Of a DNA stretch of 26,672 nt, positions 8,172-15,324 are shown piece by piece (the first letter of the stretch is position 1; every line of letters starts with the position of its first letter). The notes under the pieces are model-generated. The model did not search any database. It was not told where the DNA came from and saw nothing but the letters and a program-made list of their open reading frames with translations. Made by a program: the position numbers and the translations under genes. The DNA comes from DASYHS01 sp035998295. GTDB taxonomy: Bacteria; Pseudomonadota; Alphaproteobacteria; Azospirillales; Azospirillaceae. The DNA lies in assembly GCF_035998295.1 (NCBI RefSeq), contig NZ_DASYHS010000052.1, positions 1 to 26,672 on the forward strand. The letters are read 5' to 3'.

Positions 8172-8670
8172 CGGCGGCTCCATCGTTGCGGCGCATCGAC
8201 ACGACGTCGACCGGGCATGCGGACACGCAGGCGCCGCATCCCGTGCATGCCCGCGGGTCCAGGTTCGGGATGGCGATCCCTCCCGGCTCCAGCGTGAAGG
8301 AGATGGCGGCGGCCGGGCATGCGTCGCGGCAGCTTCGGCACACGACCCCTTGCCGGGCGAGGCATTTCGGGCCGATCGCCGCGACGATGTCCCAGGGGGT
8401 GCCGGACCGGTCGAAGGCGGGCTCGGGGCAGGCATCGACGCAGGCCCGGCAGAACGTGCATTCGCCCAGCGTGAAGTCGATCCGGGGAAAACCTCCGTCG
8501 CCCCGGACGAGCAGGCCGTCCGGACAGGCGCCGATGCACAGGCCGCACCGCGTGCAGGCGTCGGTGAAGCCGTCCCGGCGCGCCCAGGGCGGGCGCAGGG
8601 GCGCGGGCTCGACGCGCGAACGGCCCCGGAGCAAGGCGCGGCGCGCGGGATCGATGCCGTCTCTGATCAT
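8161..8670 (-). CDS. napF: Iron-sulfur protein NapF
   Basis: NapF is a cytoplasmic ferredoxin-type protein linked to maturation of NapA before export. The 169-residue protein has three canonical CxxCxxCxxxCP clusters, at Cys39-49, Cys71-81 and Cys142-152, plus a further cysteine group at 103, 111, 114 and 118, the usual four-cluster NapF pattern. An RR pair is at residues 10-11 but no export signal follows. It overlaps napD at its end and starts 22 bases after napE, consistent with one operon. Confidence 0.94.
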   Translation of the reverse strand: MIRDGIDPARRALLRGRSRVEPAPLRPPWARRDGFTDACTRCGLCIGACPDGLLVRGDGGFPRIDFTLGECTFCRACVDACPEPAFDRSGTPWDIVAAIGPKCLARQGVVCRSCRDACPAAAISFTLEPGGIAIPNLDPRACTGCGACVSACPVDVVSMRRNDGAADAG

Positions 8671-8692
8671 GGCGCGGTCATTCCGGATGTCG

Positions 8693-8917
8693 TCAGACGG
8701 GCGGGGGACCGGGTGGTCCGAGAATCAGTTGCGTCATCCAGACAATGAAACCATAGCCGCCGACGACCGCTACGGTGACGAAGGGCCAAATGACGACGGC
8801 CAGCAGCAGAAACATGACGATTTCACTGCGTCTCGTGGCCGAATCGGCAGGTGGATCTCCTGCCGCTTCCGGGTGATAGTCTTGGACAGATCTGTCTATC
8901 TTGTGCCGTTCCGCCAT
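8693..8917 (-). CDS. napE: Small membrane protein NapE
   Basis: The 74-residue product has one hydrophobic helix (about 34-62) with the family signature RRSEI before it and VGGYGFIVWM toward its end. NapE occurs at the head of nap operons in many proteobacteria; its role is not established. The start at 8917 has a strong AGGAGG ribosome binding site, making this the likely first gene of napEFDABC. The 144 bases between it and the divergent gene at 9062 must hold the nap promoter. Confidence 0.9.
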   Translation of the reverse strand: MAERHKIDRSVQDYHPEAAGDPPADSATRRSEIVMFLLLAVVIWPFVTVAVVGGYGFIVWMTQLILGPPGPPPV

Positions 8918-9061
8918 ACCTCCTCCCTAAATCTCCCGAGAGGCCATGGTGATGTCTTTGTCGTTCTCGTGCAACTGCTCGCGCCACAATTCGTTCCGCA
9001 GCCTGTTGCGGTCCGAAGGCGGCCTGTGCCGCCGGGGCGGCAGAACGGGACGGAGCGGCGC

Positions 9062-9703
9062 ATGCATCGACACATTCCTCTTGCGGTTTCGGCGGTCCTG
9101 CTCCTCGCGCACCCCTTGGCGGCGCAGGTGCGCGCCGGGACCGGGGACGCGACGGAGGGGCCCGACGGTCACCTCGTCCTGCAGGCGCTGGAACGGGCGA
9201 CGTTCGAGCGGGAGGCGGCCCGGCTCGCACGGGAGCGGGCGGCGACGGAGGCGGTCCGGAGTTTCGCCGCACGGGACGAGGAGGACCACGCGGAGATGGT
9301 GGAGGCGTTGCGGCAGGTCGCCGGCGACATGGGCGTCCGGGTGCCCGTGGAGGGGAGGGACCGGGACGCGGCCGCCACGCTGGAGCGGCTGAGGACGGTC
9401 GAGGGTCCCGCATTCGACCAGGCCTACGCCCATGCGAGCGCGCAGAGCCACATGCGCCACTACAATCTCGTGGCCAGGATGGCGGCCCAGGCCCGGGACG
9501 AGGACCTCCGCCGCCTGGCCGACGCGCAGAAGACCGAGCTGGCGGAGCATCTGGACGCGGTCCAGGCCCTTCGCCGCGAGGTCTATCCGATCGTGCAGGG
9601 GCCGGTCGGCGTGATGCCCGACCAGCGGCAGCCCCCGACCGAGGCGGTGCCGCAGCGCACCACCGCCCCGTATTCCGACACGGCGGAAGGGGCGGAGCCG
9701 TAG
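9062..9703 (+). CDS. DUF4142-family periplasmic protein
   Basis: The 213-residue product has a signal peptide (about 1-21, ending LAAQ) and a mostly helical, charged body. The patterns RSFAARDEEDHAEMVEAL, FDQAYAHASAQSHMRHY and TELAEHLDAVQAL resemble DUF4142, a ferritin-like four-helix family usually found in the envelope. Histidines and acidic residues are frequent, but I cannot define a metal site. The C-terminal 35 residues are low-complexity and proline-rich. It is divergent from napE and convergent with nnrU, so it sits inside the denitrification cluster on its own transcript. Function unknown. Confidence 0.8.
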   Translation: MHRHIPLAVSAVLLLAHPLAAQVRAGTGDATEGPDGHLVLQALERATFEREAARLARERAATEAVRSFAARDEEDHAEMVEALRQVAGDMGVRVPVEGRDRDAAATLERLRTVEGPAFDQAYAHASAQSHMRHYNLVARMAAQARDEDLRRLADAQKTELAEHLDAVQALRREVYPIVQGPVGVMPDQRQPPTEAVPQRTTAPYSDTAEGAEP

Positions 9704-9724
9704 GTGCTGACCGGTCCGCACCTA
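9701..9724. terminator. Hairpin spanning the stops of DUF4142 gene and nnrU
   Basis: TAGGTGC (9701-9707) pairs perfectly with GCACCTA (9718-9724). Both convergent TAG stops are inside the stem, only 18 bases apart. There is no T run, so termination efficiency is uncertain. Confidence 0.4.
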
Positions 9725-10348
9725 CAGGACGCCGGCCAGCGGATCGGGGCCGATCACAAGCGGGTGCAGATGGACGAGGGACGCGGTGACGGCGGCGGCG
9801 AGGAGCAGCCGCCAGACGCCGATCTCCGCGGGAGCGAACCGCTCGCTTCCCGACAGGATGCGGGCGAAGGGGACGGCCCCGGCCGCGCCGCGCGGCCGGG
9901 CCAGCATGGCATTGCGCAGCAGGCTCGCCGCGGCGATCGCGGCCATGCCGACGAAGACGGCGACGGTCCTCGTCTCGCCGACGTTCAGCAGATGGACCAG
10001 GCTCCACAGCAGCACGCCGAGGCTGCCCGGCGTCGTCGTGATCCGGTAGATCCCGGCCATGCGCGACGGGTCCTGCGTCAGCCGGCACACCAGCAGCAGG
10101 ATCGCGACCGGCATCGCCGCAAGCGCCGCGTACCGGCCTTCGAGGACGGGGTACCACAGCCAAGTCCCGGTCCCCGCGCTCCGGTAGGCGGCGATCACCA
10201 GGGCGAGCGCCGCCACCGAGACGAGCGAGTAGGCGGCAAGGAACGTCCCGCGGCCCAGCCTCGCCACCAGCCGTCCGCGGACCGCCGCCTGCGACGGGAC
10301 GACGTGGCTCGCGACCAGGAACAGGAGGGCGGCGGACAGCATCAGCAT
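9722..10348 (-). CDS. nnrU: NnrU family membrane protein
   Basis: The 208-residue polytopic protein (about six hydrophobic helices) belongs to the NnrU family, first linked to expression or activity of nitrite and nitric oxide reductases in Rhodobacter; its biochemical role is unresolved. Typical segments are the N-terminal hydrophobic start with SHVVPS, TWLWYPV and RNAMLARPRG. It lies 39 bases downstream of the pseudoazurin gene on the same strand, so the two are probably co-transcribed. The start at 10348 has GAGG upstream. Confidence 0.88.
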   Translation of the reverse strand: MLMLSAALLFLVASHVVPSQAAVRGRLVARLGRGTFLAAYSLVSVAALALVIAAYRSAGTGTWLWYPVLEGRYAALAAMPVAILLLVCRLTQDPSRMAGIYRITTTPGSLGVLLWSLVHLLNVGETRTVAVFVGMAAIAAASLLRNAMLARPRGAAGAVPFARILSGSERFAPAEIGVWRLLLAAAVTASLVHLHPLVIGPDPLAGVL

Positions 10349-10387
10349 GGGGCGTTCCTCGTTCGGATCATCACGCCGGGACGGCGC

Positions 10388-10828
10388 TCAGAGCTGGCCG
10401 AGCTGGTCGCCCAGGCGCTGCTTCGCCTTGTTCGGCAGCTTGCCGGCCGCCGCCTCGACGGCGGCGCGGTTGGGGGCGTCGTCGCCGACCTGGATCAGGC
10501 CGACCATGCCCATCGCGAGGTGCGGCTTGCACTGGTAGCCGTAGAGGCCGGGCACGTCGAAGGTGACGGTGACCTCCTGGTTCATCTTGCCGGCGAAGGC
10601 CTGCGCGCCGTCGGGCAGCATCGTCTTGACGCTTTCGGCGTTGTGCCCCTTGTCGGTGGGCACGAAGCGCACGGTATCGCCGGGTGCGATCTTCAGAACC
10701 GCGGGTTCGAAGACCATCATGCCTTCCGCGCCCTTGTTCAGCATCTTCACCTCGTGTTCGGCGGCGCCGGCCGCGACCGGGGCGGCGAGGGCGACGAGCA
10801 GGGCGACTGCAGGCAGGAAACGGGTCAT
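10388..10828 (-). CDS. Pseudoazurin (type 1 copper protein)
   Basis: Pseudoazurin is a small periplasmic blue copper protein that donates electrons to NirK and other reductases. The 146-residue product has a signal peptide (1 to about 23) and the copper ligands His62, Cys100, His103 and Met108 in GHNAES and YQCKPHLAMGM. I chose the ATG at 10828; the in-frame ATG at 10879 only adds a charged, signal-spoiling stretch. The promoter region is shared with nnrS and holds two Crp/Fnr-type palindromes; the nearer one is centred 93.5 bases upstream of this start, with TATCTG at the expected -10 position. Confidence 0.95.
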   Translation of the reverse strand: MTRFLPAVALLVALAAPVAAGAAEHEVKMLNKGAEGMMVFEPAVLKIAPGDTVRFVPTDKGHNAESVKTMLPDGAQAFAGKMNQEVTVTFDVPGLYGYQCKPHLAMGMVGLIQVGDDAPNRAAVEAAAGKLPNKAKQRLGDQLGQL

Positions 10829-10913
10829 GTCGTCGATCTTTCCATCACGCGAGGCCGACGGTGGTCCTGGCCTCTCCATGCCCGACCAGATAGGCGCATC
10901 CCGCGCCGGCTTC

Positions 10914-10929
10914 CTTGACCTGGCGCAAA
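10914..10929. promoter_or_regulatory. Crp/Fnr-type palindrome for the pseudoazurin promoter
   Basis: cTTGAC-ctgg-CGCAAA matches the TTTGnn-N4-nnCAAA pattern with one mismatch at the outer base. Its centre is 93.5 bases from the pseudoazurin start. On the minus strand TATCTG begins 29.5 bases from the centre, the -10 position expected for an activator bound at -41.5. Confidence 0.55.
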
Positions 10930-10972
10930 TCCCGCGCGCTTCCTGCGCAGGCCGGTGTCCGCGGTCGGTCTA

Positions 10973-10988
10973 TTTGAGCCAGCGCAAA
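10973..10988. promoter_or_regulatory. Crp/Fnr-type palindrome for the nnrS promoter
   Basis: TTTGAG-ccag-CGCAAA lies 98.5 bases (centre) before the nnrS start and 59 bases from the neighbouring palindrome. TAGCCT starts 29.5 bases downstream of the centre, again where a -10 box would fall for a -41.5 activator. Confidence 0.6.
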
Positions 10989-11078
10989 GCGGTGCCCATG
11001 CGATCCGGCTAGCCTGGGGGCGTCACGGGCGGATGCGGCATGCGCCGCCCGGTTGCCCGCAACGGGAGGCACGTCGTC

Positions 11079-12293
11079 ATGACGGCAGCTTCGGTCACCG
11101 GGCCGGGAACGGCCCGCTTCGCGCTCTTCGCCTACGGCTTCCGGCCCTTCTTCCTGATTTCGGGCCTCTCGGCGGCGATCCTGGTCCCGGCATGGCTGGT
11201 GATCCTCGCAGGCGGGCTCGCGCCCGCGTTCAGCGTGCCTCCCGCCGGCTGGCACGGCCACGAGATGCTGTTCGGCTTCGTCGGGGCCGCGGTCGGCGGC
11301 TTCATGCTGACCGCCATCCCGAGCTGGACGGGAGCGCGCCCGGTGACCGGCGCGGTGCTCGCGGGGCTCGTGGCGCTCTTCCTCGCCGGCCGGATCGCCT
11401 CGCTGCCCGCGCTCGCCGCGTCGCCCGTGGCGGCCGCCGTGGACCTCGCCTTCTTTCCGGCGCTGGGCCTGGCCGTGACGGTGGCGCTGATCCGGGCGGG
11501 CAAGGCGCGCAACACCGCCTTTCTCGGCCTGCTCGCGCTGCTGACGCTCGCCAACCTCCTCGTGCGGCTGGAATGGGCGGAGGCGACGGCGGACACCGCG
11601 CGCCACGGCACGGCGCTCGCGATCGGCGTCGTCCTGATGATGATCGCCGTGGTCGGCGGCCGCATCATTCCCGCCTTCACCCGCAACGCGCTGCGCAGGC
11701 GCGACCCGGACGTCGCCATCGAGCTGGCCCCGTGGACCGATCGCGCCGCCCTGGTCCTGACCGCCGCCCTCGTCCCGCTCGACCTCGTGCTGCCGGGTAG
11801 CGCCTATGCCGGCCTCGCAGCACTCGCGGCGGCGGCGGCCCACGCCGTCCGGCTGTCCCGCTGGCAGGGGCACAGGACGCTGCACGATCCGCTCCTGTGG
11901 ATCCTGCACGCGGGCTATGCCTGGCTGTGCCTGGGGCTGGTCCTGAAAGGCGCCGAGCTGACCTTCGGCCTCCCCCTCGGGGATGCGTGGCTCCACGCGC
12001 TGACGGCGGGCTGCTTCGCGACCATGATCCTGGCCGTGATGAGCCGGGCCGCCCTCGGCCACACGGGCCGCAGCCTCGAGGCCTCGCCCGGCATCACCGC
12101 CGCCTATGTCCTGGTCGTCCTCGCGGGGCTGGTCAGGACGGCGGCGCCGGTGCTCGCCCTGGCGACCGGGGGCGATGCCTACCGGCATGCGCTGGGCGCG
12201 TCCGGGCTGATGTGGGCGGCCGGCTTCGGCCTTTTCTGCATCCTCTACGCGCCGATCCTGATGCGGCCGCGGCCGGACGGCCGTCCGGGGTGA
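11079..12293 (+). CDS. nnrS: NnrS family membrane haem-copper protein
   Basis: NnrS proteins are polytopic membrane proteins that bind haem and copper and protect cells against NO stress; they are co-regulated with denitrification. The 404-residue product has about 12 hydrophobic helices and family motifs YGFRPFF (near the N-terminus), WHGHEM, GRIIPAFTRN and the late helix segment MSRAALGHTGR. I chose ATG 11079 because GGGAGG precedes it at the right distance; ATG 11040 would add 13 polar residues. A Crp/Fnr-type palindrome lies upstream. Confidence 0.94.
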   Translation: MTAASVTGPGTARFALFAYGFRPFFLISGLSAAILVPAWLVILAGGLAPAFSVPPAGWHGHEMLFGFVGAAVGGFMLTAIPSWTGARPVTGAVLAGLVALFLAGRIASLPALAASPVAAAVDLAFFPALGLAVTVALIRAGKARNTAFLGLLALLTLANLLVRLEWAEATADTARHGTALAIGVVLMMIAVVGGRIIPAFTRNALRRRDPDVAIELAPWTDRAALVLTAALVPLDLVLPGSAYAGLAALAAAAAHAVRLSRWQGHRTLHDPLLWILHAGYAWLCLGLVLKGAELTFGLPLGDAWLHALTAGCFATMILAVMSRAALGHTGRSLEASPGITAAYVLVVLAGLVRTAAPVLALATGGDAYRHALGASGLMWAAGFGLFCILYAPILMRPRPDGRPG

Positions 12294-12316
12294 GGCCGGA
12301 GGAGCGCGCCGCACCG

Positions 12317-12341
12317 AGGCTCCGTCATGGGCACGGAGCCT
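12317..12341. terminator. Hairpin between convergent nnrS and small secreted protein gene
   Basis: A perfect 9-bp stem AGGCTCCGT/ACGGAGCCT with a 7-base loop lies between the nnrS stop and the opposing stop at 12355. There is no long T run, but the placement between convergent genes suits a bidirectional terminator. Confidence 0.55.
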
Positions 12342-12354
12342 TCGGCAGGACCGC

Positions 12355-12741
12355 TCAGTTGCTGGAATAGGCCTCCGCCTCCTGGCGGGCGATGGCGATC
12401 AGGTCCGATGCCGCGCAGCCGCGCGCCTGATGCATCATGATGATGTTGCGCTGGATGCCCACGAACATCGCGACCAGTTCGGGGTTCTGCGTCGCGAGGC
12501 GGGCCATGCTCGACCCGGACTGGCCCTGGGCGCCGCCCGGGGGGTGTCCCGCCTGCGTCCGCTGGCCGGCCGCGCGCAGGCCGTCATAGACCTCCTGGAA
12601 GGACCGCTCGAGAAAGCGGCAGTCGTTCTCCTCCTGCGCCGGGGTGCCGGGAGCCTGCTGCTGGGCGAGCGCGGCCGAAGGGCCCAGCGCGACCGCCGGG
12701 GCCAGCAGGGCCAGCGCCAGCAGGGTGTGTCGGACGTCCAT
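12355..12741 (-). CDS. Small secreted protein of unknown function
   Basis: The 128-residue product has a clear signal peptide (about 1-26, ending ALAQ), a Q/G/P-rich linker (about 60-77) and a helical C-terminal part. Two cysteines, Cys41 and Cys109, could form one disulfide across the mature domain. A Met/His stretch (IIMMHQARGC) precedes the second cysteine. I do not recognise the family. It is convergent with nnrS and divergent from the NO reductase, so its position suggests a periplasmic role in the same process, but that is only context. The palindrome at 12826 lies 92.5 bases from its start, yet no -10-like hexamer is found at the matching place on this strand. Confidence 0.75.
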   Translation of the reverse strand: MDVRHTLLALALLAPAVALGPSAALAQQQAPGTPAQEENDCRFLERSFQEVYDGLRAAGQRTQAGHPPGGAQGQSGSSMARLATQNPELVAMFVGIQRNIIMMHQARGCAASDLIAIARQEAEAYSSN

Positions 12742-12825
12742 GGAATCCTCCTGTGGTTTTCTTGCCCCGGTCCCAACAACCGGCAGGCCCGGTTCTCACC
12801 CCGTCGCGGCCGAACCCGCCGGAAG

Positions 12826-12841
12826 TTTGCGCCACGTCAAA
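12826..12841. promoter_or_regulatory. Crp/Fnr-type palindrome upstream of the NO reductase
   Basis: TTTGCG-ccac-GTCAAA is centred 94.5 bases before the NO reductase start. TAAGGT begins at 12863, exactly 29.5 bases downstream of the centre, the expected -10 position for an activator at -41.5. This is the same motif as at nirK, nnrS and pseudoazurin. Confidence 0.6.
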
Positions 12842-12927
12842 GACCGGGTGGCGAGGGGCTCGTAAGGTCGGCCCGTCGGGTACGGGACCCCGTGCCCCGC
12901 GTATCGCGAACTGAAAGAAGACGAGCG

Positions 12928-15201
12928 ATGCAAACCAAGAAGCTTTGGCTGGTCCTCGCCCTGGTCATGGCGGCTTCCTTCGCCGTGCTCGGGCTGATGG
13001 GGCGCCAGATACATCGGGAAGCGCCGCCGATGCCGACGCAGGTCGTCGCGTCGGACGGTTCGCTGCTCTACACGCAGGACGACATCCAGCAGGGCCGCCT
13101 CGCCTGGCAGTCGATGGGCGGCATGCAGGTCGGCTCCATCTGGGGGCATGGCGGCTACGTCGCGCCAGACTGGTCGGCCGACTGGCTGCATCGCGAAAGC
13201 CTCGCCCTGCTCGACCTGTGGGCCCTCAGGGATCACGGCGCCGCCTATGGCGACCTGGACTCGGGCCGGCAGGCGTCGCTGCGCGACCGGCTGACGGCCG
13301 AGATCCGGACCAATACCTTCGACCCCGCCACCGGCACCATCGTCGTCGGGACCGACCGGGCGGCGGCGATCCGGGACGTGGCCGGCCACTACGCGGCGCT
13401 TCTCGGCGACGATCCGGAGCTGGCGGGCCTGCGCGAGCAGTACGCGATCGCCAACGACGCCGTGCCCGACGCCGGCCGGCGGGCCGACATCGCCGCCTTC
13501 TTCTTCTGGACGGCCTGGGCGGCCGGCACCGAGCGGCCGGGCGACACCGTCACCTACACCAGCAACTGGCCGAACGAGCCGCTGATCGGCAACGTGCCCT
13601 CCGCGCCGAACGTGATGTGGTCGGTTCTCTCGATCGTCCTGCTGGTCGCCGGCATCGGCGCCCTGGTCTGGCATCACGCACGCACGCAGCACGAAGGCCA
13701 CGTGACGCCGCCGACCGCCGATCCGCTGCTCGCGCTGCGGCCGACGCCCTCGATGAAGGCGACCGGCAAGTACTTCCTGACGGTCATCGGCCTGTTCCTG
13801 CTCCAGATCACGCTCGGCGCCGTGACCGCCCACTACGCGGTCGAGGGGCACGACTTCTACGGCATTCCGCTGAGCGAGGTGCTGCCCTACGCGGTCACCC
13901 GCACCTGGCACACCCAGCTCGCGGTCTTCTGGATCGCCACCGCGTGGCTCGCCACCGGGCTCTACATCGCGCCGGCGATCTCCGGCCACGAGCCGAGGTT
14001 CCAGCGGCTGGGCGTGAACGTGCTCTGGGGCGCGCTCGTGTTCGTCGTACTCGGCTCCATGGCCGGCGAATGGCTGGGCGTCCAGCAGGTGCTCGACCTC
14101 GACACGAACTGGTGGTTCGGCCATCAGGGCTGGGAATACGTCGATCTCGGCCGCTTTTGGCAGATCCTGCTGTTCGTCGGGCTGATGCTGTGGCTGGTCC
14201 TGGTCGGCCGCGCGCTCTGGCCGGCGCTCAAGAGCCCGTCCGAGAGCAAGCCCGTGCTCCTCGTGATGTTCCTGTCGACCATCGCGATCGGCATGTTCTA
14301 CGCGGCCGGCTTCATGTGGGGCAAGCACACCCATCTCAGCATGGTCGAGTACTGGCGCTGGTGGGTGGTCCATCTGTGGGTCGAGGGCTTCTTCGAGGTC
14401 TTCGCGACGGCGGTCATCAGCCTGCTGTTCGTGAAGCTGGGCCTGGTGCGCGCCCAGACCGCCAACGTCGCGGTGCTGGCGAGCACGATCGTGTTCCTGT
14501 TCGGCGGCGTGCTCGGCACGGCGCACCACTGGTACTTCGCCGGGACCCCGGTCTCCGTGATCGCGATCGGCTCGGTGTTCTCCGCGCTCGAGGTCGTGCC
14601 GCTCGCCCTCGTCGGGGCGGAGGCCTTCGAGACCTATCGCCACACCAGGGCTGCGCCCTGGGTCCAGACCTACAAGTGGCCGATCCTGTTCTTCGTGGCG
14701 GTGTCGTTCTGGAACCTGCTCGGCGCCGGCGTCTTCGGCTTCCTCATCAACACGCCGATCGCGCTCTACTACGTGCAGGGCCTGAACCTGACCGCGAACC
14801 ATGGCCACACCGCGCTGTTCGGGGTCTACGGCATGCTCGGCATCGGCCTGATGCTGTTCTGCCTGCGCGGCCTGGCGAACCGGCTGGCCTGGAACGACGG
14901 TCTGCTGAAATGGACGTTCTGGCTGCTCAACGGCGGCCTCGCCATGATGTCGTTCCTGTCGCTGTTCCCGGCCGGCATCTATCAGGCCTGGGCCAGCATC
15001 AACAACGGCATGTGGTACGCCCGCTCGCCGGAGATCATCCACTCGCCCGTGATGGAGACGCTGGTGTGGATGCGCGTGCCCGGCGACGTCGTCTTCAGCA
15101 TCGGCGCGGTGGTCCTCGCGGTGTTCGCGCTGCGCCTGGTGCGGGGTCGCGGCACGCCGGTCCGCACGCCGGTCCCGGCAGCGGTCCAGCCGGCCGAATG
15201 A
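12928..15201 (+). CDS. norZ: Single-subunit quinol-dependent nitric oxide reductase (qNor)
   Basis: This 757-residue membrane enzyme reduces two NO to N2O. It is the qNor type: an N-terminal NorC-like periplasmic extension (about 40-225) without any CXXCH haem site, fused to a NorB core. The first helix is at about 6-25 and the core begins near 230. Haem b ligand candidates are His328 (TRTWHTQ) and the histidines of NHGHTALFG (625, 627); FeB ligands are His482, His533 and His534, and the NO-reductase glutamates are Glu486 and Glu490 in WVEGFFEV. All are intact. Lack of the small cytochrome subunit next door supports quinol rather than cytochrome c as donor. A Crp/Fnr-type palindrome lies upstream. 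Confidence 0.94.
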   Translation: MQTKKLWLVLALVMAASFAVLGLMGRQIHREAPPMPTQVVASDGSLLYTQDDIQQGRLAWQSMGGMQVGSIWGHGGYVAPDWSADWLHRESLALLDLWALRDHGAAYGDLDSGRQASLRDRLTAEIRTNTFDPATGTIVVGTDRAAAIRDVAGHYAALLGDDPELAGLREQYAIANDAVPDAGRRADIAAFFFWTAWAAGTERPGDTVTYTSNWPNEPLIGNVPSAPNVMWSVLSIVLLVAGIGALVWHHARTQHEGHVTPPTADPLLALRPTPSMKATGKYFLTVIGLFLLQITLGAVTAHYAVEGHDFYGIPLSEVLPYAVTRTWHTQLAVFWIATAWLATGLYIAPAISGHEPRFQRLGVNVLWGALVFVVLGSMAGEWLGVQQVLDLDTNWWFGHQGWEYVDLGRFWQILLFVGLMLWLVLVGRALWPALKSPSESKPVLLVMFLSTIAIGMFYAAGFMWGKHTHLSMVEYWRWWVVHLWVEGFFEVFATAVISLLFVKLGLVRAQTANVAVLASTIVFLFGGVLGTAHHWYFAGTPVSVIAIGSVFSALEVVPLALVGAEAFETYRHTRAAPWVQTYKWPILFFVAVSFWNLLGAGVFGFLINTPIALYYVQGLNLTANHGHTALFGVYGMLGIGLMLFCLRGLANRLAWNDGLLKWTFWLLNGGLAMMSFLSLFPAGIYQAWASINNGMWYARSPEIIHSPVMETLVWMRVPGDVVFSIGAVVLAVFALRLVRGRGTPVRTPVPAAVQPAE

Positions 15202-15324
15202 CCTTCCCGGGGGAGGCGGCGCGCCTCCCCCGTCCCCTTTTCCTGTGCACCGGCGTTCCGGCCCGCGGCCGAGCAGGAAGATCCCAAACCGCCAGCGCGG
15301 CCCCGAGCCGCGGAGTTCCAGACG

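Noticed and set aside
5229..8297. Very long open frame (over 1000 codons) on the plus strand opposite napA-napF
   Set aside because: It is antisense to well-supported nap genes, is full of low-complexity valine, glycine and arginine, and has no recognisable domain; it comes from the high-GC third-position bias.
8957..8974. TTTG...GCAA pair in the napE/DUF4142 divergent region as another Crp/Fnr site
   Set aside because: The half-sites are several bases further apart than in the four good sites and the inner bases are not symmetric.
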